This document shows, piece by piece, positions 34,013-41,647 of a stretch of 64,000 nt of DNA; position 1 is the first letter of the stretch; each line of letters starts with the position of its first letter. The position numbers were made by a program, and so were the translations under genes. Origin of the DNA: Croceibacterium_A sp044506885 (GTDB lineage: Bacteria > Pseudomonadota > Alphaproteobacteria > Sphingomonadales > Sphingomonadaceae); the NCBI GenBank assembly GCA_044506885.1, contig JBIQKC010000008.1:1-64000 (forward strand), given 5' to 3'. A model generated the notes under the pieces. The model was not told the DNA's origin. It saw only the letters and a program-made list of their open reading frames with translations, and made no database searches.

Positions 34013-34822
34013 ATGAGCGGGTTCGGGAGCATCCTGCTGGTGGGCTGCGGCAACATGGCCGGGGCGATGCTGCGCGGCTGGCTTGCCGGCGGCGTATCGC
34101 CCGAACGGTTCGCGGTGGCCGATCCGGCGGCGCAGGACGTTCCGGTCGGCGTGCGCCGGCTCGACGCCATCCCGCAGGGCGGGCAATTCGATCTCGTCCT
34201 GCTGGGCGTGAAGCCGCAGGTTCTGGGCGATGTCGCGCCGGCGGTGGAGGCGGTCGCCGGGCCGGACGCCGTTCTGGTGTCGATGCTGGCCGGGGTGGAG
34301 CTGGATACGCTCGCCGCCCGTTTTCCGCGCGCCGGCGGGATCGTGCGGATCATGCCCAACCTCTCGGCCGCGCTCGGCAAGTCGCCGATCGCGCTCGCGG
34401 CGCGCGATCTCGATGCGGAGGGACGGGACGCCGTGCGCGCCTTGCTCGATCCGCTTGGCGCGCCCGAATGGATCGATGAAGGCGAGTTCGACCTTGTCAC
34501 AGCGCTCGCCGGTTCGGGGCCGGCCTTCGTCTATCGCTTCATCGACGCGCTGGCTGCGGCGGCGGCCGATCTCGGGTTGCCGGAAGACAAGGCCGGGCGG
34601 CTGGCCCTCGCGACGGTGGATGGAGCGGCGGCCCTTGCGGCGGCGTCTCCGATCGGCCCCGGAGAGCTGGCGCGCCGGGTGGCGAGCCCCGGAGGAACCA
34701 CCCAGGCGGGCCTCGATGCGCTCGACGAAGGGGATGCCCTGCGCCTGCTGCTGGGGAAAACCTTGCGCGCCGCGCGCGATCGCAGCGCGCAGATGGCGGC
34801 GGAGGCGCGGGACAAGGGTTAA
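34013..34822 (+). CDS. proC: Pyrroline-5-carboxylate reductase ProC
   Basis: This enzyme catalyses the last step of proline synthesis with NAD(P)H. The 269-residue protein has a Rossmann motif (LVGCGNMAGAMLRGW), the VKPQ segment, VRIMPNLSAALGKS and the C-terminal signature ASPGGTTQAGLDAL. The first-step gene proB lies 4 kb further on the same strand. The ATG at 34013 is chosen; an upstream ATG at 33965 would add 16 residues unlike the family. Confidence 0.95.
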   Translation: MSGFGSILLVGCGNMAGAMLRGWLAGGVSPERFAVADPAAQDVPVGVRRLDAIPQGGQFDLVLLGVKPQVLGDVAPAVEAVAGPDAVLVSMLAGVELDTLAARFPRAGGIVRIMPNLSAALGKSPIALAARDLDAEGRDAVRALLDPLGAPEWIDEGEFDLVTALAGSGPAFVYRFIDALAAAAADLGLPEDKAGRLALATVDGAAALAAASPIGPGELARRVASPGGTTQAGLDALDEGDALRLLLGKTLRAARDRSAQMAAEARDKG

Positions 34823-34917
34823 CACTTTACGGTCGGTTTTCCTTGAATCCGGCGGCAGGTATGGCGATATTGCCCGCACCGGCTTGTCGTCGCTCGGCGC
34901 CGGAATGGAGTTTTGTA

Positions 34918-35712
34918 ATGGCGAATTGGAACGATCCCCAGTCCACCCGGACGAGCTTCGGCGCGTCGACCGGGTCTGCGGGCGCGGTGGGCACGCAGCA
35001 GGGTGTCGTTTTCGATGCCGGCCTGCGCAAGCACATGCTTTCGATCTACAACTACATGACCAGCGGCGTGCTGCTGACCGGTGTGGTCGCGATGCTGTTC
35101 TCGCGCGGCGGGGCGGAATCGCCTGCGGCGCAGCTGTTCATGAACGGCGGGATCCTCGCCTGGGTGGTGATCCTGTCGCCGCTGGCGATCGTCATGGCCA
35201 TGAGTTTCGGCCAGGGCAGGTTTTCGACCACCACGCTTCAGGCGATGTTCTGGGGCTTCGCCACGCTGATGGGTCTCTCGCTGTCGACGATCTTCCTCGT
35301 CTACACCGGCGCTTCGATTGCGGCGGCGTTCTTCGCCACGGCCGGCGCTTTCGCCGGCCTCAGTCTGTTCGGCTACACCACGCAGAAGGACCTGTCGGGC
35401 TTCGGCAGCTTCCTCATCATGGGCGTGATCGGCCTGTTGATCGCGATGGTGATCAACATGTTCATCGGCTCCGAGCCGCTGGGCTACGCGATCAGCTTCC
35501 TCGGCGTGCTGATCTTCGCCGGGTTGACCGCCTATGACACGCAGCGGCTGAAGCGCGAGTATCTGGCGATCCAGCAGATCAAGGTGACCAATCCCAACGC
35601 CGCGGCGGCCTATCCGCTCGGCAAGATGGCCATCATGGGCGCGCTGAGCCTCTATCTGGACTTCATCAACATGTTCCAGTTCCTGCTCAGCTTCATGGGT
35701 CAGCGGGAATAG
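34918..35712 (+). CDS. Bax inhibitor-1 family membrane protein (YccA/YbhL-like)
   Basis: The 264-residue protein has seven membrane helices after a 35-residue cytoplasmic head, and the family motif GLTAYDTQRLKREY late in the protein (about 203-216). Bacterial members such as YccA bind and inhibit the FtsH protease, and some conduct calcium. A ribosome binding site GGAG lies 7 bp before the ATG. An intrinsic terminator follows at 35751. Confidence 0.9.
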   Translation: MANWNDPQSTRTSFGASTGSAGAVGTQQGVVFDAGLRKHMLSIYNYMTSGVLLTGVVAMLFSRGGAESPAAQLFMNGGILAWVVILSPLAIVMAMSFGQGRFSTTTLQAMFWGFATLMGLSLSTIFLVYTGASIAAAFFATAGAFAGLSLFGYTTQKDLSGFGSFLIMGVIGLLIAMVINMFIGSEPLGYAISFLGVLIFAGLTAYDTQRLKREYLAIQQIKVTNPNAAAAYPLGKMAIMGALSLYLDFINMFQFLLSFMGQRE

Positions 35713-35750
35713 TTTCGCGCGGCTGGCCGCAATCCTGATTCGTTTCGTCG

Positions 35751-35788
35751 TGCCCGGAGCGCTCGCTTGCGTTCCGGGCATTTTCTTT
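35751..35788 (+). terminator. Rho-independent terminator after the BI-1 family gene
   Basis: An 8-bp stem TGCCCGGA (35751-35758) pairs with TCCGGGCA (35773-35780), with a partly self-pairing loop, and is followed directly by TTTTCTTT. It lies 38 bp after the stop codon of the Bax inhibitor-like gene. This is the clearest intrinsic terminator in the window. Confidence 0.8.
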
Positions 35789-35883
35789 GTGTCGCCAGCC
35801 GGATAGAATCCGCGCTTAATCCGCGGGCAAGGGGCGGACCGGTATGGCGGTCCGATGACGCTCGGAGAGGGGAGCCGCATCGC

Positions 35884-36774
35884 ATGAATTCACACAATCC
35901 GGGCTGGCTGAAGAGGGTCGCGGTTCCGCTCGCGGTCGGATTGCTGGCGGCCTGTGCGACGCCGCCTCCTCCGCCGCCTCCGCCGCCCCCGCCGCCTCCG
36001 CCGCCACCCCCGGCGGAAGTCATTCCCTATCGTCCCATCCCGCCCGGCGGCGCGTCCTACCAGATGGATATTCCGCCACGCGGGCCGGACGGCCGGTGGA
36101 TGACCGTCAACAGCAACCTCACCGAGGATGCGACGCTGTGGCATTTCCGTTCCGCCTGGAATGTGGCCGCGCTCAACTGCCTCGAATCCGACGAGACCGC
36201 GATCCTCGGCACGTACGGCAAGTTCCTCAAGGATCACGCCAGGACGCTGACGAACGTGAACAACGCGATCGACCGCGAATACCGGCAGGAACACGGCTCC
36301 CGGTCCGAGGCGGTCAAGGCGCGCGAAGCCTACATGACGCAGGTCTACAACTACTTCGCCCTGCCGCCGGCCCGCGCCGATTTCTGCAATGTGGCGCAGC
36401 AGATCGCCAGCGAATACGGCCTCTCGCCACCGGCCGATGCCAAGCTCTTCGCGGCGACGAACCTGGTGCGGCTGGAGGCGGTGTTCCAGAACTTCTTCCG
36501 CAACTACGACCAGTATCGCGCGGAATCCGCCGCCTGGGACGCCCGCTACGGCGCCCGCTACGGCGCTTCGCAGCCGGGTTACGTGGCGGTCCACGGCGTG
36601 GCGTCGCCCAGCGTCGGCAGCACCCTGGTCAACCTCGATGCGACTTACCCGTCGCAGACAGTGGTCGATCCCGAAAGCGGGGCGACGATCCCGGTGATAC
36701 CCGTTCAGGAACAAAGCGTTTCGACGCCGGTGGTGCAGCCGGTGCCGGAGGATGGCGCGGGCGGCAGCGGATAG
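35884..36774 (+). CDS. Polyproline lipoprotein, unknown
   Basis: The 296-residue protein has a lipoprotein signal (lipobox LLAAC, Cys24) and, two residues after the lipid anchor, 17 consecutive prolines encoded by mixed CCN codons. The mature domain contains DGRWMTVNSNLTEDATLWHFRSAWNVAALNC and a mostly helical middle (about 90-210), with two cysteines (after AALN and in ADFCNV) that could form a disulfide. The tail is low-complexity. The proline run probably spans part of the periplasm or cell wall as a stiff arm. The helical part is found in sphingomonads but has no known role. Confidence 0.75.
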   Translation: MNSHNPGWLKRVAVPLAVGLLAACATPPPPPPPPPPPPPPPPPAEVIPYRPIPPGGASYQMDIPPRGPDGRWMTVNSNLTEDATLWHFRSAWNVAALNCLESDETAILGTYGKFLKDHARTLTNVNNAIDREYRQEHGSRSEAVKAREAYMTQVYNYFALPPARADFCNVAQQIASEYGLSPPADAKLFAATNLVRLEAVFQNFFRNYDQYRAESAAWDARYGARYGASQPGYVAVHGVASPSVGSTLVNLDATYPSQTVVDPESGATIPVIPVQEQSVSTPVVQPVPEDGAGGSG

Positions 36775-36805
36775 CCGCCGCGTGCGCAAATTTGCCCTTC
36801 CAAGC

Positions 36806-36860
36806 GCGCGGCCTTCGCGCTAAGGCGCGCGCTCTTCGCGGGAGCCTGGCGCTCCCGAAG
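36806..36860 (+). terminator. Two adjacent hairpins before tRNA-Ala
   Basis: Near 36806-36831 GCGCGCGGCCTT pairs with AAGGCGCGCGC (one bulge). Next, CTTCGCGGGAGC (36834-36845) pairs with GCTCCCGAAG (36851-36860), with a two-base bulge. No U-tract follows. They lie between the lipoprotein stop and the tRNA gene and may end the lipoprotein transcript. Confidence 0.3.
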
Positions 36861-36869
36861 GACCGGAAC

Positions 36870-36945
<76 letters not shown>

Positions 36946-37163
36946 GTCTCCGCGATGCGAAGGCTGGAATTCCCGGTCCCCGCACGTACAATGGTGTCGC
37001 GCAGTTTGCCGGTCCTGGACCGATTTGTCTTGACCGTACCGGCTGGGGGCGGATCGGGCCGCGTCCAGCGGCCCCGCAAGGCCGACCGGCCGCCCGCAGC
37101 GCCGAAGGCGCGAGGATAGCCAAGGGGCCGGATGGCCCCGCCGGCGCTTGAGGCGAAACAGGT

Positions 37164-38222
37164 ATGCATTTCCTCGATCAGGCCAAGATCCATCTCCGCT
37201 CGGGCGCGGGCGGCCCCGGCGCCGTCAGCTTCCGGCGCGAGAAGTTCATCGAGTACGGCGGGCCGGACGGCGGCAACGGCGGCAAGGGCGGGGACGTGGT
37301 CATGGTCGCCGTGCCCGGCCTCAACACCCTGATCGACTTCCGCTACACCCAGCATTTTCGGGCCCAGCGCGGCGGCCACGGGATGGGCAAGAACCGCACC
37401 GGCGCCAGCGCGCCGGACCTGGTGATAGAGGTTCCGATCGGCACACAGGTCTTCGACGAGGAGCGCGAGGAGCTGCTGGCGGACTTTACCGAGGTCGGCC
37501 AGCGCGTGGTCCTCCTCGAAGGGGGGATGGGCGGACGCGGCAACGCCAGCTACGCCACCTCGACCAACCGCGCTCCGCGCCAGCACCAGCCAGGCATTCC
37601 GGCGCAGGAAACGTCGGTCTGGCTACGGCTCAAGCTGCTGGCGGATGCCGGGCTGGTCGGGCTGCCCAACGCCGGCAAGTCGACCTTCATCAACCAGGTC
37701 TCCAACGCCCGCGCCAAGGTCGGCGACTATGCCTTCACCACGCTGGTGCCCAAGCTGGGCGTAGTGCGCCATCGCGAGCGGGAGTTCGTGCTGGCCGACA
37801 TTCCCGGCCTGATCGAGGGGGCGGCGGACGGGGCCGGCATCGGCGACCGTTTCCTCGGCCATATTGAGCGGTGCCGGGTGCTGATCCATCTCGTCGACAT
37901 CACCGGGGCCGATCCGGCCGAGGCGATGCAGGTCGTGGAGCGGGAACTGGAGGCCTACGGCGCGGACCTCGCCGACAAGCCGCGCCTGATCGCGCTCAAC
38001 AAGGTCGATCTCGCCGATGCCGAACTGGCGGCCGGCTTCGCGGAGGAACTGCGCGCGGTGGGCGCGGAGCGGGTGTTTCCGGTCTCGGGCGCGACGGGGG
38101 CGGGGATCGGCGCGCTGCTCGACGCGGTGCTCGATCATCTTCCCGCCAGGACCGCGACCGAGAACCCGCGCTCGGTCGAGGATGAAGGCGAAGCCGGCGG
38201 CGCGTGGTCGCCGCTGGATTGA
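37164..38222 (+). CDS. obgE: GTPase ObgE/CgtA
   Basis: This essential GTPase associates with the 50S ribosome and the stringent response. The 352-residue protein has the glycine-rich Obg fold (1-158, with DGGNGGKGGDV and GGMGGRGNASYAT), then the G domain: G1 GLPNAGKS (166-173), G3 DIPG (212-215), G4 NKVD (279-282) and G5-like SGATG. It ends with a short acidic tail. It is followed by proB after 27 bp. Confidence 0.96.
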   Translation: MHFLDQAKIHLRSGAGGPGAVSFRREKFIEYGGPDGGNGGKGGDVVMVAVPGLNTLIDFRYTQHFRAQRGGHGMGKNRTGASAPDLVIEVPIGTQVFDEEREELLADFTEVGQRVVLLEGGMGGRGNASYATSTNRAPRQHQPGIPAQETSVWLRLKLLADAGLVGLPNAGKSTFINQVSNARAKVGDYAFTTLVPKLGVVRHREREFVLADIPGLIEGAADGAGIGDRFLGHIERCRVLIHLVDITGADPAEAMQVVERELEAYGADLADKPRLIALNKVDLADAELAAGFAEELRAVGAERVFPVSGATGAGIGALLDAVLDHLPARTATENPRSVEDEGEAGGAWSPLD

Positions 38223-38249
38223 GCCGCAACGCTCGGCTAACGCCGCGCC

Positions 38250-39383
38250 ATGTCGATCAAGCGCCTTTCCGATCTCACCGATGCCGCCGCCGCGCCCCGG
38301 CTGGTGCTCAAGGTGGGCTCCGCCCTCCTGTTCGGCAAAGGCGGCGTGCCGGACGGCGAATGGCTGGCGAGCCTCGCGGGCGAGATCGCAGAGGCGCGGG
38401 GGCGCGGCCAGCAGGTGATCGTGGTCAGCTCGGGCGCCATCGCGCTCGGCGCTGCAAGGCTCGGGCTGGCGAAAGGCGGGCGCGGTTCGCTGGCCGACGC
38501 GCAGGCCGCCGCCGCGGTGGGGCAGATCGCGCTTGCCGGCCTGTGGAGCGAAGTGCTGGCGGCGCACGGCATCACCGCCGCGCAACTGCTGCTCACGCTC
38601 GAGGACCTCGAGGATCGCCGCCGTTACCTCAACGCCGCCGCCACGCTCGGCCGCCTGCTGCGGGCGGGGGCGGTGCCGGTCGTCAACGAGAACGATTCGG
38701 TCGCCACGGCGGAGATCCGCTTCGGCGACAACGACCGGCTCGCCGCGCGTGTGGGTCAGGCGGCGCAGGCTAGCGCGGTGGTGCTGCTGTCGGACGTCGA
38801 CGGGCTCTACGACCGCGATCCGCGCCAGCAAGGAGCGCGGCTCCTGCCCCGCGTCGAAGGCGTGACCGAGGAAGTCCATGCGATGGCGAGCGGCGTTTCG
38901 GGTTCCGGCCTCGGTTCGGGCGGCATGCGCTCCAAGCTCCAGGCGGCCGAGATCGCCACCCGCGCCGGCATTGGGCTGGCGATCGTCAACGGCGTTCATG
39001 CCCGTCCGCTCGCCAGGGCCATTGCCGACAATGTCGGCACGCTGTTCGTGCCCACGCGGCGCGACCGCGCGCGCAAGGCGTGGCTCGGCGGGCGGCAGCG
39101 GTTGCGGGGCGCGCTGGTGGTCGATGCGGGATGCGCGCAGGCGCTGGGCGCGGGGAAAAGCCTGCTCGCCAGCGGGATTGTGGCCGTCGAAGGGGATTTT
39201 GCTCGTGGCGATCCTGTCGCCGTGCGCGATGCCGCCGGCAAGGCCATCGCGCAGGGACTGGCCGAATACGATTCCGCCGAGATCGAGCGGATCGGCGGAC
39301 GCCGCAAGGACGAGCACGAGGCGCTGCTCGGCTACGCGCCGCGTTCCGCGGTGATCCATCGCGATCAGCTGGTGCTGCTTTGA
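38250..39383 (+). CDS. proB: Glutamate 5-kinase ProB
   Basis: This cytoplasmic kinase performs the first step of proline synthesis and is usually feedback-inhibited by proline. The 377-residue protein has the amino acid kinase domain (LKVGSALLF start, VVSSGAIALGAARLG, VVNENDSVATAEIRFGDND, LLSDVDGLYDRDPR, GSGLGSGGMRSKLQAA) and a C-terminal PUA domain (about 280-365). The stop overlaps the next gene by 4 bp. proC lies 4 kb upstream on the same strand; proA is not in the window. Confidence 0.96.
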   Translation: MSIKRLSDLTDAAAAPRLVLKVGSALLFGKGGVPDGEWLASLAGEIAEARGRGQQVIVVSSGAIALGAARLGLAKGGRGSLADAQAAAAVGQIALAGLWSEVLAAHGITAAQLLLTLEDLEDRRRYLNAAATLGRLLRAGAVPVVNENDSVATAEIRFGDNDRLAARVGQAAQASAVVLLSDVDGLYDRDPRQQGARLLPRVEGVTEEVHAMASGVSGSGLGSGGMRSKLQAAEIATRAGIGLAIVNGVHARPLARAIADNVGTLFVPTRRDRARKAWLGGRQRLRGALVVDAGCAQALGAGKSLLASGIVAVEGDFARGDPVAVRDAAGKAIAQGLAEYDSAEIERIGGRRKDEHEALLGYAPRSAVIHRDQLVLL

Positions 39384-40291
39384 CGCCGATCGCGGTTACC
39401 GGCGGCACCGGCTTCGTCGGGCAGGCGGTGATCGAGGAGGCGTGCCGGCAGGGCGTGCCGCTGCGGGCGCTGGCGCGGCGCGAGCAGCCCGCCTGCGAGG
39501 GCGTGGAATGGATCCCCGGCGACCTCGCCGACACGGCGGCGCTGCGAGAACTGGCGACCGGCGCGGGCGCGATCCTGCACATCGCCGGGGTGGTCAACAC
39601 GCCCGATCCGACGGGATTTCACCTGGGGAATGTCGCGGGAACCGAGGCGCTGATTGAGGCGGCGAAGCAGGCGGGCGCGGGACGTTTCGTGTTCGTTTCC
39701 TCGCTCGCCGCGCGCGAACCGGCATTGTCGGCCTACGGCAAGTCGAAGCGCGATGCCGAGGATCTGGTCCGGGTCAGCGGTCTCGACTGGACCATCGTAC
39801 GCCCGCCGGCGATCTACGGCCCGCGCGACCGCGAGATCCTCGAACTGTTCAAGGCGGCGCGCTGGGGCGTGGTGCCGATGCCGCCGCCGGGCAGGGCGTC
39901 GATCGTTCACGTCCGCGACCTCGCCCGGCTGCTGCTGGCGCTCGTCCCGGCGGGGGAGGGCGTGTCGCACCGCATCTTCGAGCCCGACGATGGCCGCGAA
40001 GGCGGGTGGAGCCACCGCGAGCTGGCAAGGGCCATCGGCGCGGCGGTGGGCCGCAATGTCTGGGCGCCCGCCACGCCCAGGCCGGTCATGCGCGCGGCAT
40101 GCTGGCTCGATGGATGCGTGAGAGGGGAAAGGGCGCGGCTTACTCCCGACCGCGTCGGCTATATGTGCCACCCCGATTGGGTCAGCCGCGCGGACCGGGC
40201 CCCGCCCGGCGCGCTGTGGCGAGCGGAGATACCGACCCGTGAGGGACTGGCGGCGACCGCCCGCTGGTATCGCGAACAGGGCTGGCTTTAG
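39380..40291 (+). CDS. NAD(P)-dependent epimerase/dehydratase family protein
   Basis: The 303-residue product begins almost directly with the Rossmann motif VTGGTGFVGQ (about 6-15). It has an atypical SDR layout: SSLAAREPALSAYGKSKRDAE contains the Ser and the YxxxK pair, followed by VRPPAIYGPRD. The TTG at 39380 is the only plausible start and overlaps the proB stop (TTGA). It resembles the NDUFA9/complex I-like SDR group, but the substrate is unknown. The TAG stop uses the first G of the mobile element at 40291. Confidence 0.8.
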   Translation: MTPIAVTGGTGFVGQAVIEEACRQGVPLRALARREQPACEGVEWIPGDLADTAALRELATGAGAILHIAGVVNTPDPTGFHLGNVAGTEALIEAAKQAGAGRFVFVSSLAAREPALSAYGKSKRDAEDLVRVSGLDWTIVRPPAIYGPRDREILELFKAARWGVVPMPPPGRASIVHVRDLARLLLALVPAGEGVSHRIFEPDDGREGGWSHRELARAIGAAVGRNVWAPATPRPVMRAACWLDGCVRGERARLTPDRVGYMCHPDWVSRADRAPPGALWRAEIPTREGLAATARWYREQGWL

Positions 40292-40432
40292 GCTGTATCG
40301 ACATTCAGAAGATGGCGAGCCGAAAATGGTGGTTTTCCGTGACCCGGAGCGGAGCGTGCTTTTGGCACGTGAGCACCGGAAGCGCGGAAAGCCGCCATTT
40401 GCAGGCCGTCAGGGCTGAATATCGATACAGCC
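40291..40432. mobile_element. 142-bp TA-flanked palindromic element, complete copy B
   Basis: This is an inverted copy of the element at 6831-6972, with the same length and more than 90 percent identity by eye. Its ends are GGCTGTATCGACATTCAG and CTGAATATCGATACAGCC. TA flanks both sides (40289-40290 and 40433-40434). Inner arms AAATGGTGGTTTTCCG and CGGAAAGCCGCCATTT also pair. The element separates the convergent epimerase and cysH genes, and both stop codons are TAG triplets made from the flanking TA and the terminal G. Confidence 0.85.
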
Positions 40433-41214
40433 TAGAACGCCGGTTCGTAGCCCGGCGGCAACTCGTCCTCGTTTCCGGCGACGGGGCTGCTGGGCGAATG
40501 GATGCCGCATTCGGTCTTGTCCCAGCCGCGCCAGCGCCCGGCGCGCGGATCTTCGCCCGGCTTGACCACGCTGGTGCAGGGCTGGCAGCCGACCGAGAGA
40601 TAGCCCTGCGCCTCCAGCGGGTGGCGCGGCAGGTCGTGCGCCTCGAACCAGGCGTCGAGATCGGCCTTGGTCCAGTCGCCGAGCGGATTCACCTTCAGAC
40701 GGCCGTCCTCGATTTCGAAGCGCGGCAGGTTCTGCCGGGTTACGGACTGGAACGCCTTGCGGCCGGAAATCCATGCGTCGAGGCCCTGCTTGGCGCGCGC
40801 CAGCGGCTCGACCTTGCGGATCTCGCAGCACCCGTCCGGGTCCCACGACCAGCGCAGCCCGTTCTCGTCCTTGGCGGCAATCACCGCCGGGTCGGGTTGG
40901 ACCACGGATGAATTGGACAGGCCGAAGCGCTCGACCAGTTCCTCGCGATAGGCGAGCGTTTCCGGGAACATTTTCAGCGTATCGACGAAGATCACCGGCA
41001 CGGTGGGATCTGCCTGGGCCACCAGGTGCAGCAGCACCGCGCTCTCGGTGCCGAACGACGACACCACCGCGACGCGGCCGAGCGCGCCTTCGGCGAACAG
41101 CTCGGCCAGCATCGCACCCGCATCGACCCCCGCAAAGCGGGCGTTGAGCGCGTCGGCGTCGGCCTGGGCGAAGCTGGGCCCGGTATCGATGACGTCCACC
41201 GCGCGGCTAGCCAT
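40432..41214 (-). CDS. cysH: Adenylylsulfate (APS) reductase CysH, [4Fe-4S] type
   Basis: This thioredoxin-dependent enzyme reduces APS (or PAPS) to sulfite in sulfate assimilation. The 260-residue protein has the SSFGTES phosphate loop (52-58). Cysteines 129-130 and 210/213 form the CC...CxxC cluster motif, which marks APS-type reductases with an iron-sulfur cluster. Cys236 in ECGIH is the catalytic residue. The ATG at 41214 overlaps the DUF934 gene by 8 bp. The stop codon is formed at the edge of the mobile element. Confidence 0.94.
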   Translation of the reverse strand: MASRAVDVIDTGPSFAQADADALNARFAGVDAGAMLAELFAEGALGRVAVVSSFGTESAVLLHLVAQADPTVPVIFVDTLKMFPETLAYREELVERFGLSNSSVVQPDPAVIAAKDENGLRWSWDPDGCCEIRKVEPLARAKQGLDAWISGRKAFQSVTRQNLPRFEIEDGRLKVNPLGDWTKADLDAWFEAHDLPRHPLEAQGYLSVGCQPCTSVVKPGEDPRAGRWRGWDKTECGIHSPSSPVAGNEDELPPGYEPAF

Positions 41215-41647
41215 TGCCTGCCTCTGGGTGGCGCAGCTTCCAGATCGGCACCGCCTCATCGGCGGCGTGCTGGTAAACGTGCGGATAACGGTTCAGCACC
41301 GATTCCACGTCGGCCGGGTTCAGCGGCACATCGGGCGCGAAGCTGTCGAAGCCGCAGCGGCGCATGAACCAGATCAGGTCCACCAGCACGTCGCCGGTCG
41401 CCTTGATCTCGCCGGCATAGCCCATCTCGCGCAGGATGCGCGCGCTGGAGAAGCCGCGTCCGTCGCGAAACTTGGGGAAGTCCACCTCGACCAGCCGCAC
41501 GCGGTCGAGCACGGGGCCGAGCCGGCGCACGTCGTCCCCCGCCTCGATCCGCACCGAAGCGGCGTTGGTCTGGTCGAGGAAAGCGTCGAGCGAAACCGCC
41601 GGTTCGTCCGGCACGGCATCGTCGCGGAAGCGCACCGCCTCAACCAT
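41207..41647 (-). CDS. DUF934 protein of the sulfite reductase operon
   Basis: The 146-residue protein belongs to DUF934, found in alpha-, beta- and gammaproteobacteria between cysI-type sulfite reductase and cysH. Typical segments are VDFPKFRDGRGFSSARILRE, GYAGEIKATGDVLVDLIWFMRRCGFDSF and the C-terminal YPHVYQ. It has no catalytic motif that I recognise. Members are thought to help sulfite reduction, perhaps as a replacement for a subunit, but this is unproven. Overlaps of 8 bp with each neighbour suggest tight coupling. The ATG at 41647 is chosen over one at 41668. Confidence 0.88.
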   Translation of the reverse strand: MVEAVRFRDDAVPDEPAVSLDAFLDQTNAASVRIEAGDDVRRLGPVLDRVRLVEVDFPKFRDGRGFSSARILREMGYAGEIKATGDVLVDLIWFMRRCGFDSFAPDVPLNPADVESVLNRYPHVYQHAADEAVPIWKLRHPEAGNG

